The notes beneath the pieces are model-generated. The model did not search any database, was not told the origin of the DNA, and saw only the letters and a program-made list of their open reading frames with translations. Shown piece after piece: positions 54,801 through 60,784 of a stretch of DNA of 64,000 bases. Source of the DNA: Acanthaster planci (Eukaryota; Echinodermata; Asteroidea; Valvatida; Acanthasteridae); contig NW_019091404.1 of NCBI RefSeq assembly GCF_001949145.1, positions 651,047 through 715,046 of the forward strand, written 5' to 3'. The position numbers and the translations under genes are program-made. Position 1 is the first letter of the stretch; each line of letters opens with the position of its first letter.

Positions 54801-57800
54801 TGCAGTGGGCTATTTTCTTTGTAGGGAATGCTGGCACTGCCGACACATACTTGCTGTGGCCTTTAACTGCTGCCGCCATAATCCACTACTATATCCAACA
54901 GGTTTCCAGACCAAGCCACCAGTTCCAATATGATTAAGTGGCTGAGGAACACAAAATTAAATTACCTTGCCACAGGGGAAGAATCCTGAAGGTGCGAGAA
55001 ATAAAGTAACCTACCTTGACGAGAACTTTAATACAATTTTTAAAGCCAGCTTTACCACATTTAAAGAGTTACAGTACGACATTTTTAAAATTGACATTTT
55101 TTCACTGTATTTTGCATAATAATAGTACTGCAGCATTAGGTATACTTTGTGTTAATTGAGAAAATGGTAATTATAACCTATGATCAAGCTATAAATCATG
55201 CAAACAGGAACAAGCAACTATCATTAACTTGTCTAAACTCACTTCCTAAATTCACTGTCCTGTGACAATACAGCGCACATTCATACATGAACAAGGAATA
55301 TGAACTTGTACAAATATATCAAAATGAGTCTTTTTTCCCTTCTTCACTCATACACCGCCAGGAAGTGGAACAAGGAAATTCTACTCCAGGCAAACTAGCA
55401 GTGAATGTCCTGATAAATCTGGAATGTTGCATTGACTGGGTGGACTTACCAGTGTAGAGAGTTTACATGTACCCTTCATTCCTGTGATTTCCCAGATTTG
55501 TATTCTTTCAAATATCTGAACAATTCCAAATGAGCTGATCACACTTACTATTAGGCTGAGGGACAGAACTAAAGAATGGACCCAAGCAAAGGCAAACCAA
55601 GGCTTTACCTTCCCCCCCCCAAAAAAAGAGGCTCCTTACAGAGCAGTAAATTAATTACAGTGAAAGACACATATTAATTAGGTTACAGAATCATACTCTT
55701 TTAATTAAGACAGCGATGTTGCTTCTAACAGACATCCTTGTGAGCAGCAACAAAGATTACTGGGCATTATGTCCAGACAATGCCTCGCTCAAATGACAAA
55801 CCAATTCAATCATTGCGCTACAGTTTGTCCAGATATTTCAGTATTGCTGTTTAATTTGCCGGCTGAAGGGCTATTGCGTAATGGCCCATTTGTCTCTCGT
55901 AATTAAGAAATTAAGCAATGAGATCATTGACATTCACTGGCATACAGCTAACAGTCCATACATACAGGAAGCCAGTTCTCCATGTCAGTCCTTAAGTATT
56001 AATAAGTCCCTAGTATTAATTAGCACTTAATCAACAGGTTTCTCAAACTGCTTTGGCAAAAAAATCCCGCTCTATGAGCCCTATGGAGGTCCTATTTTAA
56101 GCACAGCTTGTAACCATTGCTGTAAATGACCTACTGTAGGCATATTCAGCTGGACAAACAATCACTGAAAACCAACAAACACAAACGAATTAGTCAGCTA
56201 GTTTTGATCAAAATACAGCAGGGCCCTATATAGCTGCGATTTACCCAATGTTGCAAAACTCAATAGTTTCGACCCCTAGTACAGTTTCAATCCAAACTTG
56301 CGATGCTGGAGTATGAGTCATCCCAAGTGCTCAGAGCTAGTAGTACCATTTGTGTCAGCCAAAAAAAAAAGAAGAAGAAAAATACTGATCAGATTTCACT
56401 TTCGGGCCAAGTGACGTCAATCAGACGTGACAAGCGCTGGCTGACAGGAACACTATACCTGTCAAGTTTGGGGCTGGCTGCTAGAAACAGATTCCTCATA
56501 CTGCGTGGCCTCACAACTGCAATTCAGAGTTCAATCCAAGGTCTCGGCTCATTTGGCCTGAGCAGGAATCTGAACGGGCAGACAATCAGAACTTGCTAGT
56601 TTCACTCGTCTCAAATTCTTGAGTTCTGACAAAGAGGTCGTGCCATCAACTTTCAGGTCTGATGGGTTGCAACTGTGCATCTATACAGTGCCACTGTTCT
56701 CCAATTCTAAAATTGTGTAGCAAACATATAAGCCTATACTGGCTGAGCATGATGGATATCTCTAAGCTCCTGTACGTAGAGGGAGCTACAATCCTGGACA
56801 AATCTCGTTGGAACATGCCTCCCCCCTCGCCCCCTGTCAATGTTGCTTCTCATCGGGTTAAGTTGGGTTGAATCTTGGTCCAATAAATGACCGCAACATT
56901 GAATGGGGCAGAGGGGGGATCTTTTCAATGTGCTTCCCACAAGATGTTCCAACTATTTTGTCCAGGACTGTAGCTCTTCGATTTCAAGGAAAATCAAAAT
57001 TTGATTGCTGCAACTGCAAAATGTTTCATCAAGAGGTGTAATAACCTAACCTTCGATTCTGAAATGCAACAGATTTGCACTTCAGTTTAGCTGAAGTTAC
57101 GGCATCATCAGTGTATCTGCATCCATGATCAACTGTTTCCTTTCCTGCTATTTAGTTTTAACTATAGGATACAGTCCACTAATTCAAGCCCCATTGAAAA
57201 CAGTGTAAAATCAGCACTGTTCAGGGCCCAATAACATGCACGCCAACATCCCTGAGATTTCTGAAACAATTAAATTCTTGTCTGGTCACTACTCTTTCAA
57301 TTTCTTTTCAATTTTTGGTGGGTTAAGCAATTACATTTGTAATTATTCCCACAAAAGAAAATCACCCCCCGAAAAGTGATTTTTCCGAAGTCTGATTGCA
57401 GCCATGTTTCAAGTGGCAACCCTCAGCTTTCTCGGGCACTTACGACCATTTTTCAACCGTAGTTTTTAGCCATTCTGCTCTCATATGAAAGCTCAAAGAC
57501 CCAGGGAGTTGATCCTGGCATTTTGGGGGCCAAACAATCTCCTTTTTTAAAAGATACTGTGGGGGCACTTTTAATGCTAATGAGCTGGCCAGTAATTCTC
57601 ATTTAAATTAGTGGACTGCACCTCTCACTGGTCAACAAATCAATCCAGGTCAAATCAGCAGACCTTAGCTTACATGCCAGGAAGATTTTACTTCAAGAAG
57701 CCACACCCCAAGATATTACAAAGATTCATCATTATAGCCCCTTGCTGGAACACACACATATAGTTAGCTGTCTTTAAGGATGCTGCAAGCTAAATTCCTT

Positions 57801-60784
57801 ATGATCGCATCAGCCACCCCCAGGGCAGGTAACTTGTCACCAACTGGCAGGCTCGGATCGATTCCAATCACAGCCATCTCTTTGTCAGTGTCTTTACCTG
57901 CTCATCAAAGTGCTACCCCCTGACCTCTGAAACAGCGCCAGTCTTTGCAATCTGAGATTTATCCTGTGAACGCCCAAGCCCACTACATGTGAATCTTGAG
58001 TGAGATTTAAAGCTGAATCTACTAAGCCACTTTCATTTCAAACTGATGCCACACAACCATGGTTGCCCATAAATCAAGTCTTAAAAGAACACAGCTATAC
58101 CTCAGATATGCTCATGGGGTGCCGAGAAACCTGGTCAGCACAGGATATAGTTGCTGAGCAAAAACAGGTTACTGACCTAAGTGTCATTGTGTAATGTATA
58201 CATCTTGTGACTGGTTCCAAGGTGATTTTGATTTGGCTCTGCACACTTAACTGGATCCCTGAGCAGCTCTGAGAATTTGAACCCCTTGGTATGGTGTTTT
58301 AGAAGCTTCTCCTGGATACTGCTCGCCTATCATGACAGCATACACAATTGGACAAATCAAATGCATGTTCATTAACCCTAACACTCCTCAGTCCTCCAAC
58401 AGGTGAAGGATTGAGGAGGGTTAGGGTTAAACTAGCCCGGAAACTGTACAATGGCAATTTATGTGTCTATTCTCCATTACATTGCTGACCTCATTGTCGC
58501 CCAAACTGCGCACAGGGATAGTCTTCTGAACAGTGAAAGTGGAAGGTACCAGTAACATGCCGTTATTTCCACTTTCATAATCGTCATATTTTGGGGGGGG
58601 CGTTGAGGTGGAAAACATCTGGTTTGCAAGAATTGCAAATATGATGGAATGACAGTTGTTCTTTTTGGTGAGGAATTACCAAAGGTTTTCAGTGGATGAG
58701 TTGTGATTTCTTGGCTAGTCTCTGGTCAGTTCCATTTTCACAAGTAGACATTTGAAAAACAGCACATTCTACTTTTTGAACATCTGTTGCAGTCAAAAGG
58801 AATTTCAGGTCCTACTTGGCACTGACGGATTGGAGGGAAAGCAATGCCTCCACAAACACTAATAAAACTTAAACAATTTACTGAACCCTTCAGGAGGACC
58901 CACATCCATCCAAAACAATGAATCGTGACAAGTGACCGTAAATTGCAAAGAATTGCCGGAAGATGATTACTGGAATTATATGTCCAAAAACACAGGGAAC
59001 GCTCAAGCTGAGATTGGAACACGGCCTGCCATCGCAACTGAAGCTTCATACATTATTCTTTCTAGACACTGCTACCGTAGACAAGGAATTACCGTAATGG
59101 AAAGTGTCCTTCAGCTTGAAAGGATTTGGTGTGTGTTGGGGAAAAAGCTTTCTCTCTGACTGCTGTAATTCAAATGAAGGTTTACTCAGCATGCGTACAT
59201 GTAGAGACCTTGCCTTTACGTTTGCTTGGTTATGCACATTCAGACACTATCTGAGGAAGTATGCTACTCCGTGCATTAATTTACGCTCCCATCAATTAAA
59301 TATTCCTCGGGCTTGCATGTAAAAGCTTGGTCCTTAGAGGAAAAGCCATTTCTTTTCAAGGTTAGGAGGTTGTTGAAAAGTGTTACTGTCATCTCTGAAA
59401 GTCAAACAAATGTAGAATGTGCAGTTTACAAACAACACCCTATTCATACATTTTTCACAATACAATGTAATCTTTCAGCACTAAATGGCAAAAATGTAAC
59501 CACAGTGTGCACTGGCATAAATTTTTTTCTTCATTTGTAAACAGTTGGTATTCTAATATTTATATGTACTGGTACCAGTAACATTCCTTTCCAAAAAAAG
59601 AGGAAATAATACAGAAAAGCCCGGTTGTCCAGTCCTTTACAACACCTGACTGAAAAGTAAAGACTGGTCAAATTTTAGGGAAAATAGGGGAAAGCTGAAA
59701 CTGCTTCGGTGAACTGAGATCATCTTCTCGATGCATTAACATTGGATGTGATTTTTTGCTTGTCAGCATTGTGTAAAAACAAAAAGCATTGTTTGTGCTC
59801 AGAACATAGGGTGCAAATACACTTTGCTTTTTACCTCATGGACTGATTTCCTTTCAAATTTTCCAAATTTCATTATTGAAACTCTTCCCTACTTTACATT
59901 CTGGGGTCGTCTCCATTTCCTGAGCACAGGTATATGATACATGTACCATTCTGCTCCTAGCCGAGAATGTACACATACATGTACCTCTGATATTTACAGA
60001 GCCATCAACTGTAGAATTCTGAACGTTGGAAACTCCTGTCAGCAACGGAACATTTACTGTCCCAGAAATAGACAGGTGCTCGATGGCAGTCAAGAATATA
60101 TGGAACATGGACGATTCTAAATTCAGCAAGGAGTTTAGAACAGCATCCAATAATATAAATCTTCAGAACTTCCTCTATTCATGCAAAAATACCATCTCAT
60201 GGGAAATTGTCAGCCAACATGGATATGTGTCAAATTCAACAACATAATGAGTGGGACTAACACAGGCTTACTCAAACCTGTTCATCAAGTTAATGGAAAG
60301 CAAATCCATTAATCAAGATATACATGCATACAATTCTGAAGGCCTCAGTTAAATCGAAGGAGAATCCTCAAAAACTGATAATAATTCCTTTCTAATATTT
60401 CCCCATTTTTATTCTATACTTCTCAACTATATTTCATTATCAAAAAAGTAATCGTTCATACGATCTACTGCAAAATACACCCCCAAAATGGCAAGACTTA
60501 GACATCATCATGAAGTATTTTTAACGAGTTGACAGGACCTCGTTCCTTTTACAGCAAAATACAAATCTTGCACACAGAATTATCCTGTTTGATCCCACTG
60601 AAGTTCCACTTGCTTGAAGCATTTTTAAACTACTGCTAATTTCAATTCAGTCCTCCAACTGATGAATAATTGCCTGACAGGAAATCAAACACAAGTAGGG
60701 TAGATTTCCCAAGAGTGTATTCACATACCTTCTGGCAAGGGATGTCTTACGCAGAATCTTCCAAAGTTTCCTCATTTTCGGCAT
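9715..60784 (-). CDS. RAP1GAP-type Rap GTPase-activating protein, 20 coding exons
   Basis: This is the whole coding span; exons are listed separately. Spliced coding length is 2289 nt: 762 residues plus stop, with all exon phases consistent. The protein speeds GTP hydrolysis on Rap1/Rap2 and so switches off Rap signalling in adhesion and polarity. Order: basic N-terminus (1-44); GoLoco motif (about 49-75; [10 protein letters not shown], then [12 protein letters not shown], with the Arg finger at R67), which binds Galpha-i/o-GDP; RapGAP dimerisation and catalytic domain (about 100-452); a Ser-rich linker with the basic [13 protein letters not shown] segment; and a coiled coil (about 686-762). 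The catalytic Asn thumb is N356 in [12 protein letters not shown]. The GoLoco motif favours RAP1GAP over SIPA1. It is longer than human RAP1GAP (about 660 residues), mainly through the tail. The gene continues past the right edge if the 63.9-kb exon is real. Confidence 0.9.
10357..10442 (-). CDS. RapGAP exon 19 (coiled coil)
   Basis: Residues 686-714 ([20 protein letters not shown], then KLDLIRTNV). The acceptor is a long T tract ending GCAG and the donor is GTACGT. It joins exon 18 at a codon split after its first base and runs in phase 0 into exon 20, extending the helix. Confidence 0.82.
10729..10828 (-). CDS. RapGAP exon 18 (Ser/Cys-rich linker)
   Basis: Residues 653-685, from [15 protein letters not shown] to CTSALEIE. 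It lies between a TTTTCCAG acceptor and a GTGAGT donor. Phases (0 in, 1 out) fit both neighbours. Divergent linker sequence; supported mainly by splice sites and frame. Confidence 0.7.
11334..11427 (-). CDS. RapGAP exon 17 (acidic linker)
   Basis: Residues 621-652, including [20 protein letters not shown] and DSDTGM. The DSDTGM end resembles the acidic DTGL/E stretch of vertebrate RAP1GAP tails. The acceptor is a strong pyrimidine tract (TCTTTCTTCCCTCGGCAG) and the donor is GTAAGA. Only this frame fits the exon 16 phase. Confidence 0.78.
11859..11978 (-). CDS. RapGAP exon 16 (Ser-rich)
   Basis: Residues 581-621: [20 protein letters not shown], then [19 protein letters not shown]. This Ser-rich stretch is a likely phosphorylation region, as in vertebrate RAP1GAP tails. 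The acceptor is CTCTGCAG and the donor GTGGGT. Confidence 0.8.
12326..12429 (-). CDS. RapGAP exon 15 (Ser/basic linker)
   Basis: Residues 547-580 ([20 protein letters not shown] onward to KKEPKRK). The acceptor is CACGCAG, with an alternative CAG three bases downstream (a possible NAGNAG choice that drops one Gln). The donor is GTAGCT. Confidence 0.78.
13468..13749 (-). CDS. RapGAP exon 14 (end of GAP fold, SFK..RSRSQS-like segment)
   Basis: Residues 453-546. It begins [15 protein letters not shown], as vertebrate RAP1GAP does after the catalytic domain. It then has [16 protein letters not shown], matching the conserved basic and Ser phosphosite segment of the family. The donor is GTAAGT and the acceptor ATCCAG. 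Confidence 0.88.
13894..14052 (-). CDS. RapGAP exon 13 (end of catalytic domain)
   Basis: Residues 400-452: [40 protein letters not shown], then [13 protein letters not shown]. This is nearly collinear with vertebrate RAP1GAP. Splice sites CCACAG and GTGAGT; phase 0 at both ends. Confidence 0.92.
14503..14658 (-). CDS. RapGAP exon 12 (catalytic Asn)
   Basis: Residues 348-399. It carries the family signature [20 protein letters not shown] and [19 protein letters not shown]356 of HIGND corresponds to the Asn thumb that Rap GAPs use instead of an Arg finger. Donor GTGGGT, phase 0 at both ends. Confidence 0.95.
15035..15164 (-). CDS. RapGAP exon 11 (catalytic domain)
   Basis: Residues 304-347: [43 protein letters not shown]. 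The FRGGLD..HGQTG and EIMFHVST motifs are diagnostic of the RapGAP domain. Acceptor GTGTGTAG, donor GTAAAG. Confidence 0.95.
15431..15485. repeat. Perfect 26-bp inverted repeat, 3-nt loop
   Basis: The left arm (15431-15456) and right arm (15460-15485) are exact reverse complements over 26 bp, separated only by TGT. It lies in the RapGAP intron between exons 10 and 11. In RNA it would form a 26-bp hairpin. The tiny loop does not suit a normal pre-miRNA. Confidence 0.95.
15687..15871 (-). CDS. RapGAP exon 10 (catalytic domain)
   Basis: Residues 243-303, including [20 protein letters not shown] and [20 protein letters not shown]. Strong match to the family core FKFGVIY...Q..EEELF. The donor (GTAAGA) splits a Gly codon that is completed by exon 11. 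Confidence 0.95.
16079..16132 (-). CDS. RapGAP exon 9
   Basis: Residues 225-242 ([18 protein letters not shown]), matching the family segment ending in R-F-x-P-V-L-Y/F-P-K. Acceptor TTGTTTCAG, donor GTAACA, 54 nt in phase 0. Confidence 0.88.
16543..16621 (-). CDS. RapGAP exon 8
   Basis: Residues 198-224 ([20 protein letters not shown], then PSKLAK). Corresponds to the vertebrate CRTYHDVIP..LTEFP segment. Acceptor ATTGTCAG, donor GTAAGA; completes the Arg codon split by exon 7. Confidence 0.88.
17268..17371 (-). CDS. RapGAP exon 7
   Basis: Residues 164-197 ([34 protein letters not shown]). EHFNY is a conserved family motif. The acceptor CTCAAG lacks a long pyrimidine tract. The donor GTGAGA gives a phase-2 exit. 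Confidence 0.9.
17995..18186 (-). CDS. RapGAP exon 6 (start of GAP dimerisation domain)
   Basis: Residues 100-163. It contains [12 protein letters not shown], matching the vertebrate LPQFGGYWIEG motif, and ends MYRKYFHGK, matching IYRKHFLGK. Acceptor ATCCGCAG, donor GTAAAC; 192 nt in phase 0. Confidence 0.9.
18327..18398 (-). CDS. RapGAP exon 5
   Basis: Residues 76-99 ([24 protein letters not shown]). It links the GoLoco motif to the GAP domain. Weak similarity to the vertebrate linker, but good splice sites (CTACAG; GTAAAA) and a phase-0 fit. It could be an alternatively used exon. Confidence 0.75.
18399..20324 (-). other. RapGAP intron between exons 4 and 5
   Basis: 1.9 kb of AT-rich sequence with no supported exon, RNA gene or transposon. 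Only short chance frames are present. Confidence 0.5.
20325..20372 (-). CDS. RapGAP exon 4 (GoLoco Arg-finger half)
   Basis: Residues 60-75 ([16 protein letters not shown]). The DEQR core carries the GoLoco Arg (R67) that reaches the Galpha nucleotide pocket. 48-nt micro-exon; acceptor ATCGCAG, donor GTAAGG. Confidence 0.9.
20399..20517. repeat. AT-rich ATTACATAT low-complexity tract
   Basis: Irregular tandem copies of ATTACAT/TTACATAT, ending in a small palindrome, TTATTTACA-TTA-TGTAAATAA (arms 9 bp). Likely an expanded AT-rich simple sequence inside the intron next to the GoLoco exon. Confidence 0.7.
21211..21255 (-). CDS. RapGAP exon 3 (GoLoco helix)
   Basis: Residues 45-59 ([15 protein letters not shown]). 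This is the amphipathic helix of the GoLoco motif, joined in phase 0 to exon 4. 45-nt micro-exon with a strong acceptor (TTATTTCTACAG) and donor GTAGGA. Confidence 0.9.
22617..22692 (-). CDS. RapGAP exon 2 (common N-terminal exon)
   Basis: Residues 19-44 ([25 protein letters not shown]). The acceptor is TTTGCTTTAG and the donor GTAAGA. It starts with the last base of a codon, so upstream exons must end in phase 2. All four candidate N-terminal exons in this window do. The internal ATG (MDGQ) could serve as a start if transcription begins just upstream. Confidence 0.8.
22693..29882 (-). other. Long RapGAP intron, 3' part
   Basis: No supported exon or gene. 22950-23700 is purine-rich on the plus strand, which opens a hydrophobic chance frame on the minus strand. 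Weak tRNA-SINE-like fragments occur near 22736-22790 and 29470-29600. A 10-bp direct repeat (ACTATACTCC) is at about 23900-23920. At 25925-26065 GGTTTTC/GAAAACC motifs recur, with one near-palindrome at about 26042-26064. Confidence 0.45.
29883..30051. mobile_element. Tc1/mariner-like MITE, 169 bp
   Basis: Terminal inverted repeats begin CAG at both ends and share about 50 bp with a few mismatches (TTCACAATAGTG, GAGTTTGCAA, GCGTTGGCCAATC in both arms). The element is flanked by TA on both sides, the target duplication of Tc1/mariner elements. There is no coding capacity. It lies in the long first RapGAP intron. Confidence 0.75.
30052..37114 (-). other. Long RapGAP intron, second part
   Basis: No supported exon. 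It contains a GA microsatellite at about 34636-34653, a 19-bp direct repeat at 33886-33919, poly-C runs at about 35521 and 35597, C-run/A-run junctions and a CArG box at 36686. Confidence 0.45.
36686..36695. promoter_or_regulatory. CArG box
   Basis: CCTTTATTGG fits the SRF/MADS consensus CC(A/T)6GG exactly. A single short site in an intron; function unknown. Confidence 0.3.
37115..37151 (+). repeat. G-rich tract, potential G-quadruplex
   Basis: Runs of G11, G9, G5 and G3 are separated by one to five bases, which meets the simple four-run G-quadruplex pattern on the plus strand. For the RapGAP gene this is the template strand. Confidence 0.7.
37152..48937 (-). other. Long RapGAP intron, central part
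   Basis: About 12 kb with no supported exon, RNA gene or transposon. It holds the POU-like and octamer-like site island at 40.1-41.3 kb and a 14-bp palindrome (CATAGTGCACTATG) at 44042-44055. Short frames throughout look like chance. Confidence 0.45.
40333..40469. promoter_or_regulatory. POU-like site cluster with 31-bp tandem duplication
   Basis: A 15-bp near-palindrome CATGAATAATTCATG (40333-40347) is followed by two adjacent 31-bp copies (40408-40438 and 40439-40469, 3 mismatches). Each copy contains CTCATGAATTA(C/T)TCAG. ATGAAT-type sites resemble Pit-1/POU elements. ATATGCAT lies about 170 bp to the left. Candidate enhancer by sequence only. Confidence 0.35.
48938..48990 (-). CDS. Candidate alternative RapGAP first exon
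   Basis: An ATG in a strong context (GCCATGG) opens [17 protein letters not shown], then meets a possible donor AAG|GTAGAC in phase 2. That fits the acceptor of exon 2. Like exon 1 it ends in a basic patch. A short phase-compatible ORF can arise by chance and the donor is not strong, so this is a candidate only. Confidence 0.28.
48991..50501 (-). other. Long RapGAP intron, segment upstream of the 48.9-kb exon candidate
   Basis: Richer in GC than its surroundings. A 43-codon minus-strand stretch at about 49215-49340 (with [20 protein letters not shown]) looks protein-like but ends in a stop and matches nothing I know. A 165-codon plus-strand frame at 49363-49860 has no support. If the 48938-48990 exon is real, its 5' UTR and promoter would be here. 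Confidence 0.35.
50510..51067. mobile_element. hAT-like non-autonomous element, 558 bp
   Basis: The ends read CAGTGTCG... and ...CACTG, with a CAGTGTTTG-type terminus on the other strand. Flanks ATGTGCAC (50502-50509) and GTGTGCAG (51068-51075) agree at 6 of 8 bases, consistent with an aged 8-bp target duplication. Many subterminal GTACTC/GAGTAC motifs in both orientations are typical of hAT transposase-binding regions. No transposase ORF. Confidence 0.7.
51076..54490 (-). other. Long RapGAP intron, 51-54.5 kb
   Basis: I see no exon, RNA gene or transposon I can support. Sequence is AT-rich with short homopolymer runs. Confidence 0.45.
54494..54507. promoter_or_regulatory. X-box-like (RFX) site
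   Basis: ATTGCCATGGCAAC matches the RFX X-box palindrome at 13 of 14 positions. It lies in a compact segment (54480-54660) with CTGATTGG and CTAATCAG motifs, which suggests a regulatory element inside the intron. Confidence 0.4.
55651..56022. promoter_or_regulatory. Homeodomain-type TAATTA cluster, candidate enhancer
   Basis: Five TAATTA cores in about 370 bp: at 55651-55657, 55674-55680, 55701-55708, 55900-55905 and 56016-56022. Between them lies unusually complex, non-repetitive sequence of the kind seen in conserved non-coding elements. Binding specificity for homeodomains is established; enhancer activity here is inferred. Confidence 0.4.
56789..56970. mobile_element. Tc1/mariner-like MITE, 182 bp
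   Basis: The ends CAATCCTGGACAAA and TTTTGTCCAGGACTG are inverted repeats, and the arms continue through TTGGAACAT and a second block (CCCCCCTC...TCAATGTTGC), about 75 bp in all. TA lies outside both ends. No ORF belongs to it. Its repeats differ from those of the 29.9-kb element, so it is another family. Confidence 0.75.
56971..60728 (-). other. Long RapGAP intron, 5' end
   Basis: No exon supported before the first coding exon at 60729. It contains the 58.4-kb foldback. The rest shows only short chance frames. Confidence 0.45.
58372..58430. mobile_element. 59-bp foldback with TTAACCCTAA ends
   Basis: An inverted repeat of about 29-bp arms (4 mismatches) around a short loop. It begins TTAACCCTAAC and ends GTTAGGGTTAA. 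The TTAA ends suggest a minimal piggyBac-type derivative, or a foldback around telomere-like TTAGGG. Too small to decide. Partly similar sequence (TTAACCCT, then TCAGTCCTCCA) occurs at about 11077-11110. Confidence 0.5.
60729..60784 (-). CDS. RapGAP exon 1 (first coding exon, basic N-terminus)
   Basis: ATG in ATTCACCATGC context encodes [18 protein letters not shown], then the phase-2 donor GTATGT. It joins exon 2 to give LARRRE. No acceptor follows an open in-frame extension: a TGA lies a short way upstream. So this reads as a true first coding exon with its own promoter. The sequence is amphipathic and basic, a possible membrane or phospholipid-binding helix. A second ATG at 60775 could also start. 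Confidence 0.65.

Noticed and set aside
58372-58430. Interstitial telomere array
   Set aside because: Only one and a half TTAGGG-like units on each side, arranged as an inverted repeat, so it is a foldback and not a telomere tract.
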